Source: AP-15 sp035570595 (GTDB lineage Bacteria; Pseudomonadota; Alphaproteobacteria; ATCC43930; CGMCC-115725). From it: a stretch of DNA of 22,931 nucleotides. Below, piece by piece: positions 1 to 7,492 of this stretch; the first letter of the stretch is position 1, and each line of letters opens with the position of its first letter. Below the pieces are notes generated by a model. That model was not told the DNA's origin. It saw nothing but the letters and a program-made list of their open reading frames with translations, and made no database searches. The DNA is taken from positions 1 to 22,931 of the forward strand of contig DATMLF010000059.1 in assembly GCA_035570595.1 (NCBI GenBank), read 5' to 3'. The position numbers and the translations under genes are program-made.

Positions 1-312
1 CTGTCGCCGCTGTGGCAAGTGGCCGGATACGCGCTCGGCGCGGCGACCGCGCTGATGGGCGAGCGCGCGGCGATGGCCTGCACGGTCGCGGTCGAGGAGG
101 TCATCGACGAGCACTACCGCGACCAGGCCGCGCGGATCGCCGGCGAGGACCCCGAGCTGACAAGGACGATCCTCGCCTTTCGCGCCGACGAGATCGCCCA
201 CCGCGACACGGCGATCGCCCAAGGTGCGGCCGAGACCCCCGGCTACGAGCTGCTGAGTGCCGTGATCAAGGCCGGCTCGCGTCTCGCGATCTGGCTGTCG
301 ACGCGAATCTGA
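1..312 (+). CDS. coq7: Coq7-family demethoxyubiquinone hydroxylase, 3' part
   Basis: This is the C-terminal 103 residues of a Coq7 (2-polyprenyl-3-methyl-6-methoxy-1,4-benzoquinol hydroxylase) protein; the start lies before the window. The family is a membrane-associated di-iron monooxygenase that hydroxylates demethoxyubiquinol late in ubiquinone synthesis. The fragment begins SPLWQVAGYALGAATALMGE, a hydrophobic segment typical of the family. It then shows two carboxylate/histidine iron-ligand motifs: VEEVIDEHY (ending near residue 40) and ADEIAHRDTA (E-x-x-H, near residue 65). The C-terminus, AGSRLAIWLSTRI, is the usual end of the family. The frame is open from base 1 to a TGA at 310-312. 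The next gene, rpoZ, has its own promoter-like sequence, so the two need not be cotranscribed. Family assignment is strong; the missing N-terminus prevents checking the first iron ligand. Confidence 0.93.
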   Translation: MSPLWQVAGYALGAATALMGERAAMACTVAVEEVIDEHYRDQAARIAGEDPELTRTILAFRADEIAHRDTAIAQGAAETPGYELLSAVIKAGSRLAIWLSTRI

Positions 313-376
313 GGCCGCGGGCCGAGCCGGAGCGGGCGACGCGGTAGCCGCCGCGTGTCGCGAAACCCTCCAACGG

Positions 377-405
377 TTGCCGCACCGGCCTGGTCGCCAT
401 ATATT
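377..405 (+). promoter_or_regulatory. Probable sigma-70 type promoter of rpoZ
   Basis: TTGCCG at 377-382 and TATATT at 400-405 are separated by exactly 17 bases. They match the housekeeping -35 and -10 consensus at 4 and 5 of 6 positions. A transcript would start near 412, giving a leader of about 27 bases before the rpoZ ATG. The match is seen directly; promoter activity is inferred. Confidence 0.55.
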
Positions 406-438
406 CACTGGTTCAGCGACTTGCCGCGGGTTTGAAAA

Positions 439-990
439 ATGGCGCGTGTAACCGTCGAAGACTGCGTGATCAAGGTCCCCAACCGCTTTGAGCTGGTTCT
501 GCTCGCCGCCCACCGGGCGCGCGAGATCACCTCCGGCGCGCCGCTGTCGATCGACCGCGACGACGACAAGAACCCGGTCGTCGCCTTGCGCGAGATCGCC
601 GACGAGACGGTCGGCTTGCCGCATCTGCGCGAAGCGGTGGTGCGCGGCATGCAAAAGCATGTCGAGCTCGACGAGGCCGAGGAAACCCAGGAGCTCGAGG
701 TCGACCCGAGCGTGTTCGGGTTTGCGGCGCCGGGCGGCCTCGCCGCCGACGAGCTCGGCAGGCAGGCGCAAGGGTTTGAGGACGCCGACCTCGCCGACGA
801 GCCCGAGATCGAGGAGGAAGAGGCGATCGACCAGGATTTTGCCGGCGACGGGGAGGACGCGATCGACGAGGACCTCGCCGCCGACGTCTTGTCGGTCGAC
901 GACGAGGCGGAGGGCGACATTACGATCGTCTCGGATGCCGACCTGCCTGAAGACACCGACCTGCCTGAAGACACCGATGAGGGGCTCTGA
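439..990 (+). CDS. rpoZ: RNA polymerase omega subunit with long acidic tail
   Basis: The omega subunit binds the beta-prime C-terminus and helps assemble and stabilise RNA polymerase; it also contributes to a ppGpp site in some proteobacteria. Residues 1-60 are a normal omega domain: MARVTVEDCV, then PNRFELVLLAAHRAREI, then DDDKNPVVALREIADETV. The family is usually about 70-130 residues, but this protein has 183. Residues from about 75 onward are low-complexity and very rich in Asp and Glu, ending in a duplicated DLPEDT hexapeptide. The ATG at 439 lacks a good Shine-Dalgarno sequence, but it is the only start that gives the conserved N-terminus. The gene sits directly before the (p)ppGpp enzyme, the usual alphaproteobacterial order. 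Identity of the core is secure; the role of the tail is unknown. Confidence 0.95.
   Translation: MARVTVEDCVIKVPNRFELVLLAAHRAREITSGAPLSIDRDDDKNPVVALREIADETVGLPHLREAVVRGMQKHVELDEAEETQELEVDPSVFGFAAPGGLAADELGRQAQGFEDADLADEPEIEEEEAIDQDFAGDGEDAIDEDLAADVLSVDDEAEGDITIVSDADLPEDTDLPEDTDEGL
940..975 (+). repeat. 18-bp perfect tandem duplication inside rpoZ
   Basis: GACCTGCCTGAAGACACC occurs twice head to tail (940-957 and 958-975). It is in frame and encodes DLPEDT twice at residues 168-179 of the omega tail. The copies are identical, so the duplication is probably recent or the repeat is maintained by slippage. Confidence 0.95.
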
Positions 991-1076
991 CCAAGGCGGC
1001 GGCAGCGAACACCCCCGGCGCGGTCGCGCGCGCTCGCGGTGACAGGCTGATTGGACGAGATGGCGAGGGTCTCGTC

Positions 1077-3215
1077 ATGATGCGGCAATTCGAGCTCGTC
1101 GAGCTCGTGCGCTCGTACGACCCGAACGCCGACGAGGACGCGCTGAACGGCGCCTATGTCTTCTCGATGAAGGCGCACGGCGCCCAGTTGCGCGCGTCGG
1201 GCGACCCCTATTTCTCGCACCCGGTCGAGGTCGCCGGCATCCTCGCCCGGATGAAGCTCGACAGCGCCTCGATCGTCACCGGCCTATTGCACGACACCGT
1301 CGAGGATACGGTCGCGACCCTCGACGACATCGAGCGGGTGTTCGGCCACGAGATCGCCCGGCTCGTCGACGGCGTGACCAAATTATCGCGGATCGAGCTG
1401 CAATCCGACCAGACGAAGCAGGCGGAAAACTTTCGCAAGCTCGTGCTGGCGATGTCCGAGGACATCCGGGTCCTGCTGGTCAAGCTCGCCGACCGTCTGC
1501 ACAACATGCAGACCCTCCATTTCATCACAAGCGGCGAGAAGCGCCGGCGCATCGCGCGCGAGACGATGGACATCTACGCGCCGCTCGCCGAACGCCTCGG
1601 CATGCAGCGCATGAAGGACGAGCTCGAGGATTTGGCGTTTGGCGAACTGCAGCCCGACGCCCGCGGCAGCATCCTCGCCCGCCTCGACTTCCTGCGCGAC
1701 CAAGGGGCGGCGATGGTGCCGCGCATCGAGGCCGAACTGCAGCGCACCCTCGCCGAGGCCGGGCTTGCCGGCACGGTCGTCTCCGGCCGCGAGAAATCGC
1801 CGTGCTCGATCTGGCACAAGATGCAGCGCAAGAACGTCGCGTTCGAGCAGCTCTCGGACGTCATGGCGTTTCGCGTGCTGGTCGGCGATGTCGGCGACTG
1901 CTATCACGCGCTCGGCATCATCCACTCGGCCTACCACGTCGTCCCCGGCCGGTTCAAAGACTACATCTCGACGCCAAAGCCGAACAATTACCGCTCATTG
2001 CACACCGGCGTGATCGGGCCGGAGCGGCAGCGCATCGAGGTGCAGATCCGCACCCGCGACATGCACGAGATCGCCGAGCTCGGCGTCGCCGCGCACTGGA
2101 GCTACAAGCAGGGTGCGGGCAAGACCGAGGGGCCGCAATACCGCTGGCTGCGCGAGCTGCTGGACATTCTCGACCACGCCTCGGGGCCGGAGGAGTTTCT
2201 CGAGCATACGAAGCTCGAGATGTTTCAGGACCAGGTCTTTGCCTTCACACCCAAGGGCGACCTGATCGCGCTGCCGCGCGGCGCCACCGCCGTCGACTTT
2301 GCCTATGCGGTGCATTCCGAGATCGGCGACACCTGCGTCGGCGCCAAGATCAACGGGCGGCTCGTCCCGTTGCGCAGCCAGCTCGGCAACGGCGACCAGG
2401 TCGAGATCATCACCTCGAAGGCGCAGCGCCCGTCGCCGACCTGGGAGCGGTTTGTCGTCACCGGCAAGGCGCGCGCGCGCATCCGCCGCTTTATCCGCAC
2501 CCAGCAGCGCGCCCAGTATCTCGACCTGGGCAAGGCGATCGTGCAAAAGGCGTTTCGCCAGGAAGGCCACGAATTCTCCGAGCGCCCGCTCGAGCCGGTG
2601 CTGAAGACGTTCAACTGCCCGGCGGTCGAGGACCTCTACGTCGCGGTCGGCCAGGGGCTGGTGACCGGGCGCGCGGTGACCAACGCCGTCTTCCCGCAAC
2701 AGCAGCAGGACCGGGCCAAGGTGGTTTCCTTGGCGCGGGCGCGGCGCAAGATCAACCGCAACGACACCGCGGTCGCGATCCGCGGCCTGATCCCCGGCAT
2801 GGCGATGCATTTTGCCGGTTGCTGCCATCCGCTGCCCGGCGACCGCATCGTCGGCATCGTGACGACGGGCAAGGGTGTCACCATCCACACGATCGACTGC
2901 GACACGCTCGAAAACTTTGCCGACACGCCGGAGCGCTGGCTCGACGTCGCCTGGAGCAACAGCGAGGGCGAAGCAATCCATGTCGGCCGGCTTAACGTGA
3001 TGATCGCCAACGAACCCGGCAACCTCGGCAGCCTGACGACGGTGATCGGCAAGCAAGGCGGCAACATCACCAACCTGAAGATCACCAACCGCTCCTCCGA
3101 TTTTTTCGAGATGATGCTCGACGTCGAGGTCGCCGACGTGCGCCACCTGACGACGATCATCGCGGCATTGCGCGCCAACCCGGTCATCAACTCCGTCGAA
3201 CGGGCGCGCGGGTGA
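1077..3215 (+). CDS. rsh: Bifunctional (p)ppGpp synthetase/hydrolase (RelA/SpoT family)
   Basis: This cytoplasmic long-form Rsh enzyme makes (p)ppGpp from ATP and GDP/GTP and also degrades it, setting the stringent response. At 712 residues the length is normal. Domain order: HD hydrolase, with SHP at about 47-49 and the intact metal motif HDTVED at 72-77; synthetase, with RFKDYI from residue 292, NNYRSLHT near 303 and EVQIRT at 321-326; TGS domain, about 382-450; Cys-Cys-His zinc-finger-like region (CCHPLPGD from 582); and a C-terminal ACT domain, about 638-710. Both the hydrolase motif and the synthetase motifs are intact, so both activities are expected. GAGGG lies 7 bases before the ATG at 1077; a second ATG follows immediately. 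In many Alphaproteobacteria pdxJ comes next; here it does not. The gene may be named relA, spoT or rsh in different genomes. Confidence 0.97.
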   Translation: MMRQFELVELVRSYDPNADEDALNGAYVFSMKAHGAQLRASGDPYFSHPVEVAGILARMKLDSASIVTGLLHDTVEDTVATLDDIERVFGHEIARLVDGVTKLSRIELQSDQTKQAENFRKLVLAMSEDIRVLLVKLADRLHNMQTLHFITSGEKRRRIARETMDIYAPLAERLGMQRMKDELEDLAFGELQPDARGSILARLDFLRDQGAAMVPRIEAELQRTLAEAGLAGTVVSGREKSPCSIWHKMQRKNVAFEQLSDVMAFRVLVGDVGDCYHALGIIHSAYHVVPGRFKDYISTPKPNNYRSLHTGVIGPERQRIEVQIRTRDMHEIAELGVAAHWSYKQGAGKTEGPQYRWLRELLDILDHASGPEEFLEHTKLEMFQDQVFAFTPKGDLIALPRGATAVDFAYAVHSEIGDTCVGAKINGRLVPLRSQLGNGDQVEIITSKAQRPSPTWERFVVTGKARARIRRFIRTQQRAQYLDLGKAIVQKAFRQEGHEFSERPLEPVLKTFNCPAVEDLYVAVGQGLVTGRAVTNAVFPQQQQDRAKVVSLARARRKINRNDTAVAIRGLIPGMAMHFAGCCHPLPGDRIVGIVTTGKGVTIHTIDCDTLENFADTPERWLDVAWSNSEGEAIHVGRLNVMIANEPGNLGSLTTVIGKQGGNITNLKITNRSSDFFEMMLDVEVADVRHLTTIIAALRANPVINSVERARG

Positions 3216-3276
3216 GGCTGCGAGCGGGCCGCATCCGTCGGGCGGCGGCGAGCGCAATCGCGCGAAAGCCGGCGCG

Positions 3277-3684
3277 GTGATCCTCGGCCTCGGCAGCGAC
3301 CTGATCGACATTCGCCGCATCGAGCGCATGATCGAGCGCTTTGGCGACCGCTTTATCGACCGCATCTTTACCCCGGCCGAGCGCCGCAAATGCGACGGCC
3401 GGGCCAACCGCGCGGCCGGCTACGCCCGTCGCTTCGCCGCCAAGGAGGCGTGCTCGAAGGCACTTGGCACCGGGTTCCGGCGCGGCGTTTTCTGGCGCGA
3501 CCTCGGGGTCGTCAACCTACCCTCGGGACGGCCGACGATGCGGCTGACCGGCGGCGCGTCGCTGCGGCTGGCGGAGATGACCCCGGCCGGCATGACCGCC
3601 CGGCTCGACGTGACCTTGACCGACGAGCCGCCGATCGCCCAGGCGGTGGTCATCATCACTGCGGTCGCGGCGATGCCCGACTGA
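3277..3684 (+). CDS. acpS: Holo-[acyl-carrier-protein] synthase
   Basis: AcpS transfers 4'-phosphopantetheine from coenzyme A to the serine of acyl carrier protein, activating it for fatty acid synthesis in the cytoplasm. The protein has 135 residues, normal for the family. The N-terminal motif GLGSDLIDIRRIE contains the magnesium ligand Asp8, and RRFAAKEACSKALGTG contains the second ligand Glu57. The start is a GTG at 3277 that reads V-I-L-G-L-G, exactly where the family begins; no ATG is available. It lies 61 bases after the Rsh gene on the same strand and is followed by a GC-rich hairpin before lepB. Identification is secure. Confidence 0.95.
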   Translation: MILGLGSDLIDIRRIERMIERFGDRFIDRIFTPAERRKCDGRANRAAGYARRFAAKEACSKALGTGFRRGVFWRDLGVVNLPSGRPTMRLTGGASLRLAEMTPAGMTARLDVTLTDEPPIAQAVVIITAVAAMPD

Positions 3685-3706
3685 TTGCCGGGCCGTAATT
3701 TCAAGC

Positions 3707-3733
3707 CGCGGCGCGGTTGTCGCGGGCGCCGCG
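3707..3733 (+). terminator. GC-rich hairpin between acpS and lepB
   Basis: CGCGGCGC (3707-3714) and GCGCCGCG (3726-3733) form a perfect 8-bp stem with an 11-base loop. No T-run follows, so it may be a weak terminator, an attenuator or an mRNA processing element. Function is uncertain. Confidence 0.35.
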
Positions 3734-3734
3734 C

Positions 3735-3763
3735 TTGACTTACCGCCGTACGCTTGGCTTGAT
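3735..3763 (+). promoter_or_regulatory. Possible lepB promoter
   Basis: TTGACT (3735-3740) is a 5/6 match to the -35 consensus. A 17-base spacer leads to CTTGAT (3758-3763), a poor 3/6 match to the -10. It lies 30 bases before the lepB ATG and directly after the hairpin, which would let lepB-rnc be transcribed separately from acpS. This is a weak call. Confidence 0.3.
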
Positions 3764-3792
3764 CGGCCCGATTTCTCCCCGCCAGGTAGGTC

Positions 3793-4563
3793 ATGAAATC
3801 CAATTCCGCGCGCAAGGTCATAGCAAAGAAGAAGTCGTCCGGTGGTGTTGTCGATACGATTAAGACGATTGTCTACGCGGTCCTGATCGCCTTGGTTGTC
3901 CGCACCGTCGCCTATGAACCGTTCAATATTCCGTCAGGGTCGATGATCCCGACTTTGCTGGTCGGCGATTATTTGTTCGTATCGAAGTTTTCCTATGGTT
4001 ATAGCCGATTCTCTTTGCCATTCGGGCTGCCATTGTTCCCGGGGCGAATCTTTTTTCACCCGCCGGACCGCGGCGACGTTGTCGTCTTCAAGCTCCCGAC
4101 CGACAATTCGACCGACTACATCAAGCGCGTGATCGGCCTGCCCGGCGACACGATCCAGATGAAGCAGGGAGAACTTTACATCAACGACAAAGAAGTCCCG
4201 CGCAAACCGATCGAGGACTATCTGTACCAGGAGGGCGACGGCGCGGTCATCCCGATGAAGCAGTACATCGAGACGTTGCCAAACGGGCGCCAGCATCGAA
4301 TCATCAAGATCGGCGACGACGGGCCGCTCGACAACACGCCCGAATACCACGTGCCGCGGGGCGATTATTTTATGATGGGGGACAACCGCGACAATTCGCA
4401 GGACAGCCGGGTGCTGTCGGCGGTCGGCTATGTGCCGGCGGAAAATCTGATCGGCAAGGCGCAATTCATCTTTTTCTCGACCGACGGCTCGGCGCGGCTG
4501 TGGGAATTCTGGAAATGGCCGTTCGCGATTCGCTACAACCGTTTGTTCAGGGGGATCGACTGA
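3793..4563 (+). CDS. lepB: Signal peptidase I
   Basis: LepB is the inner-membrane serine protease that removes signal peptides from Sec and Tat exported proteins. It has 256 residues. A short lysine-rich cytoplasmic start is followed by one membrane anchor (about 18-40). The catalytic serine box is PSGSMIPTLL with Ser50, and the catalytic lysine is Lys111 in DYIKRVIGLPGD. Box E (GDNRDNSQDSR) lies near residue 196. These form the intact Ser/Lys dyad of family S26. AGGTAGG a few bases before the ATG at 3793 supports the start. The first third uses more A/T-ending codons (ATT, TTT, TAT, TTG, AAT) than neighbouring genes. Stop is at 4561-4563, essentially touching the rnc start, so the two are probably translated from one message. 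Several secreted proteins in this window would be its substrates. Confidence 0.96.
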   Translation: MKSNSARKVIAKKKSSGGVVDTIKTIVYAVLIALVVRTVAYEPFNIPSGSMIPTLLVGDYLFVSKFSYGYSRFSLPFGLPLFPGRIFFHPPDRGDVVVFKLPTDNSTDYIKRVIGLPGDTIQMKQGELYINDKEVPRKPIEDYLYQEGDGAVIPMKQYIETLPNGRQHRIIKIGDDGPLDNTPEYHVPRGDYFMMGDNRDNSQDSRVLSAVGYVPAENLIGKAQFIFFSTDGSARLWEFWKWPFAIRYNRLFRGID

Positions 4564-4565
4564 GC

Positions 4566-5369
4566 TTGCCGGGCGAGACCGCGTCGGGCGGCCCCGCCCC
4601 TGCCCCGCCCGCTGCGCCAGCCGCGGATTTTGCGCGAGCGCTCGGCCACGAATTCGCCCGGCCCGGGCTCTTGACCGAGGCGCTGACCCACCCAAGCGCG
4701 CTGGTTCCCGAGCGCGGACGCGGGCGGCGCGCCAAGCCCGCGGGGCACGGATACGAACGGCTCGAATTTCTCGGCGACCGGGTGTTGGGCCTCGTCGTTG
4801 CCGACCTCTTGTGGCACCGTTTCGAAGGCGAGGACGAGGGACTGCTGACCCGCCGCCACACCCAGTTCGTGCGGCGCGAGACACTGGCGCGGGTCGCCGA
4901 AACCATCGGCCTCGGCCGCCACCTCGTGCTATCGCGGGCGGAAGCGGCCGCCGGGGCCGCCGCCAACCCGGCGATCCTCGCCGACGCCTGCGAGGCGGTC
5001 ATCGCCGCGATCTATCTCGACGGCGGCTTCGCGGCGGCAGCAGCGTTTGTCCGGCGGCTCTGGGAACCGCTGGTCGCGGAAATGGATGCGCCGCCGCGCG
5101 ACCCGAAAACGGCGTTGCAGGAGTGGGCCCAGGCGCGCGGGCTGGGTTTGCCGAATTATCGCTTGGTGGCGACAAGCGGGCCCGACCATGCCCCGCTTTT
5201 TACGATCGCGGCGAGCATCGCCGGCGGCGACGCCGCGACCGCGACCGCATCGGCGAAACGGGCGGCCGAAGCCGGGGCCGCCGCCGCACTCCTCGCACGC
5301 TTGACCAGCCAGGCGCACGGCGACGATCGGCACGGAGGCTCGGATGGCGGCTCCGGTTGCTGCCGCTGA
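4566..5369 (+). CDS. rnc: Ribonuclease III
   Basis: RNase III cleaves double-stranded RNA in rRNA maturation and mRNA decay. The signature HGYERLEFLGDRVLG gives catalytic-site residues Glu64, Glu67 and Asp71; the second acidic pair is Asp140 and Glu143 in ILADACEAVIAAIYLDGG. A double-stranded RNA-binding domain follows (about 180-262, beginning DPKTALQEWAQARGL). I chose the TTG at 4566 because AGGGGGA (4549-4555) lies 10 bases upstream and it begins just after the lepB stop, giving 267 residues. In-frame alternatives overlap lepB (ATG at 4515, GTG at 4500). An extra loop between HPSAL and the signature (ERGRGRRAKPAGHG) is longer than in the E. coli enzyme. The usual next genes, era and recO, are missing. 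Function is secure; the start is uncertain. Confidence 0.93.
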   Translation: MPGETASGGPAPAPPAAPAADFARALGHEFARPGLLTEALTHPSALVPERGRGRRAKPAGHGYERLEFLGDRVLGLVVADLLWHRFEGEDEGLLTRRHTQFVRRETLARVAETIGLGRHLVLSRAEAAAGAAANPAILADACEAVIAAIYLDGGFAAAAAFVRRLWEPLVAEMDAPPRDPKTALQEWAQARGLGLPNYRLVATSGPDHAPLFTIAASIAGGDAATATASAKRAAEAGAAAALLARLTSQAHGDDRHGGSDGGSGCCR

Positions 5370-5469
5370 CCGTCCCGCTGTCGTGGCTGGTTCAGGAAGG
5401 GCCGGCGCAGCGGGGTTGGCATTGTCGCCGCCGCACCCTCAACCGGCGCCAGAGTTCCCCGCTGCTTGA
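5344..5469 (+). pseudogene. 41-codon frame at the era position, possible remnant
   Basis: GGAGG (5334-5338) lies 5 bases before an ATG at 5344 that overlaps the end of rnc, which is how era commonly begins after rnc in Alphaproteobacteria. The frame runs only 41 codons (MAAPVAAADRPAVVAGSG and on) to a TGA at 5467. It is Ala/Pro-rich and shows no GxxxxGK[ST] P-loop, so it is not a working Era GTPase. It could be the surviving 5' end of a deleted era gene, a small unknown protein, or a chance frame in GC-rich sequence. The ribosome site is the strongest evidence that something was once translated here. Confidence 0.3.
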
Positions 5470-5487
5470 GCGGCGCGGTTCGCCGGG

Positions 5488-7455
5488 TCAGTGGACGTGG
5501 CCGGCGTGGCTTTCAGGCGCCGCCGCGAACCGCGCGACCCGAACCGCGTCGGCGGCGAGCGCCGCGGCGGCGGGAAGGCCCGCCGGGCCGCCGGCGGTCC
5601 AGCGCGCCCGCACCCGGCCCGCCCGGTCGAGCATCAAATCGGTCTCGCCGCCGTGGTCCGGGGCGTAAAACGATCTCAGCGCGGCCGTGACCTCGCCGGC
5701 GACGGCTACAACAGGCGAGCCGGGCTCGCGCTCCGGCGCCGCGTCTGGGGTGGCTGCGGTAGAGCCGACGTCGATCACCAGAATCCGCAGCTTGGTGTCT
5801 GCGAGCCGGGTCTGCGTCGAGGCGAGCTGCGCGATGCGGGCGGGCATCGGGGCCTCGCCGAACAGCGCGAGCAGCACCGGACCGGCGCGCAGGGCCTGGT
5901 CCAGGGTCTGCTGGCCGCCGCCCGTTTCAAATGCGAAGTCCGGGACAGCCGGTGCCGCCGCGGTCGACACCTCGCCGCCGATCTGGCGCGACAACACCCC
6001 GGCGGCCCGCGCGAGAACAAAATCGATCACATCCCACCGGTCGGCCGGGCGCAGCACCCCGGCGAACCCCGGCATCACGCCTCCTTTGCCGTGGCTGACC
6101 CACCAGAACAGGTCGCCCTCGGGGTGCGCGAAGAGATGCGGCGCGGTTAGGTCGGCTGGGCGAACCGTCAGCGCGGCGGCGGCCGGGCCGTCGCCGCGGC
6201 CGCCGGCGCCGTGGCAGAGCGCGCAGTTTTCGGCGTAGAGCCGCGCGCCGCGCGCCACTGATGGGGCGGCGTAAGGCTCCGCCGGGGCGAAAAACGTTGT
6301 CGGATAGGCGGGCTCGATCGCGGCCCGTACCGCGAGCCAGCCGGCGACGAGGCACACCGCGAGCCCGGCCGATGCCGCGGCGGCGGCGCGATAACGCCCG
6401 GCGGCGGCCGTCGCCACGAGGGCGGCGGCGAGAACCGCGGAGAATGCCGCGACAATCGCTAGAAGCACCCGCGACGGCGCGCTCAGCGCCGCCCATTCGA
6501 GACGGAACGGCAGCGGCCAGCCGGGCTCGGTGTGCAGACCCGGCGGCAGGATGCCGAGCACGGCAACAATGCCGAGAACGCACAGCCCGAGCCCCGCTTC
6601 GACCAGCGCATTGCGCTGCAAATGGCCGAGCGCCGCCACGGTCGGCGACCGGCGCGCGCCCGCGGCCGGCGCGAGACGCGGCGTCATGCGCAGCAGGTTG
6701 ACCGCGCCGAAGGTCACCATCGCCACAAAGACCGCGATCTTGGCGAGCAGCAGCCGGCCATACTCGGTGCCGATCAACGCCGGCACGCTGCCGGCGAGAA
6801 ACCAGGTGTTGACGAGCCCCCCGGCAAACAGGAGCGTGACGCTGACCGCCGCCAGGATCGAAAATCGCACGACCGGCGGGCGGGCCGCCACGGCCGGATC
6901 GCCGCTGCCATGGCGGGTCTCGGCCAACAGCAGTGCCAGCGGGACGAGCGACCCGACCCAGGCGCCGGCGGCCAGCAGATGGAGCATGTCGGCCGCCAGG
7001 TGCAGGTCGCCCGGCGCCCCCGGGGTGGCGCCGCCATGCCCGCCCCAGGCGAGCATCGCCAGCACGCCGGCGCCGAGTGCGAGCCCGGCCCAGCGCCACA
7101 GCCACCCGCGCCAGCCCCGCGGCGCCAGCAGCAAGATTGCGAGCGCCACGGCGAGGGTCAGCCGCAAACCCCAGACTTGGCCAAAGCGGGTGCTGCTCAG
7201 CACGGTTGCGACGACCCCCTGCCCCAGGGTCTCGACGAGCGGCTCGCCGCTCATTTGCGCCGCAACAAACACTAGCCACGCGCCGCCCGACACGAGCGCC
7301 AGCCCGAGGCTCGCCCAGGCGAGCAGCAAAAGTCGCCGGCCAAGCCGCGGCGGCGGCTCGGGTCCGGAGACAAAGCACAGAAAGGCGAAGACCCCGCCGA
7401 GCGATATCGTCGAGGCGTAGTGGACAGCCCGCGCCGCGATCAGAAAGTCTTCCAT
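5488..7455 (-). CDS. CopD copper permease fused to cytochrome c and thioredoxin-like domain
   Basis: CopD-family proteins are multi-helix inner-membrane proteins linked to copper movement between periplasm and cytoplasm. Counting from the ATG at 7455 (a GTG lies one codon earlier), the protein has 655 residues. The first 380 or so contain about ten hydrophobic segments, with conserved His residues in ARAVHYASTISLGG, WGGHGG and DMLHLLAAGAWVGSLVPL. Next comes a c-type cytochrome domain (about 400-490) with haem motif CALCHG (Cys411, Cys414, His415) and probable axial ligand Met461 in GVMPGF. The last part (about 510-620) resembles a thioredoxin/redoxin fold (GPVLLALFGEAPMPARIAQL; LRILVIDVG) but has no Cys pair. 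The C-terminus is HAGHVH. It is the last gene of the copper module, 37 bp after copC. The membrane and haem domains are clear; the thioredoxin-like assignment is tentative. Confidence 0.85.
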   Translation of the reverse strand: MEDFLIAARAVHYASTISLGGVFAFLCFVSGPEPPPRLGRRLLLLAWASLGLALVSGGAWLVFVAAQMSGEPLVETLGQGVVATVLSSTRFGQVWGLRLTLAVALAILLLAPRGWRGWLWRWAGLALGAGVLAMLAWGGHGGATPGAPGDLHLAADMLHLLAAGAWVGSLVPLALLLAETRHGSGDPAVAARPPVVRFSILAAVSVTLLFAGGLVNTWFLAGSVPALIGTEYGRLLLAKIAVFVAMVTFGAVNLLRMTPRLAPAAGARRSPTVAALGHLQRNALVEAGLGLCVLGIVAVLGILPPGLHTEPGWPLPFRLEWAALSAPSRVLLAIVAAFSAVLAAALVATAAAGRYRAAAAASAGLAVCLVAGWLAVRAAIEPAYPTTFFAPAEPYAAPSVARGARLYAENCALCHGAGGRGDGPAAAALTVRPADLTAPHLFAHPEGDLFWWVSHGKGGVMPGFAGVLRPADRWDVIDFVLARAAGVLSRQIGGEVSTAAAPAVPDFAFETGGGQQTLDQALRAGPVLLALFGEAPMPARIAQLASTQTRLADTKLRILVIDVGSTAATPDAAPEREPGSPVVAVAGEVTAALRSFYAPDHGGETDLMLDRAGRVRARWTAGGPAGLPAAAALAADAVRVARFAAAPESHAGHVH

Positions 7456-7492
7456 CACGCCGCGCGCCCGGTTGTCTTGCCAAGCCGCGCGC

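Noticed and set aside
1995..3407. Minus-strand open frame of 470 codons
   Set aside because: It is opposite the Rsh gene and acpS; the product has low-complexity Arg/Asp/Val composition and no recognisable family.
5370..5487. Terminator between rnc and the CopD gene
   Set aside because: Several GC-rich complementary words (for example GGTTG and CAACC) exist, but no compact stem with a T-run on either strand could be drawn.
5927..7483. Minus-strand 518-codon frame overlapping the CopD fusion
   Set aside because: It is a shifted frame of the CopD gene, extremely rich in Arg and Gly, with no membrane or haem motif.
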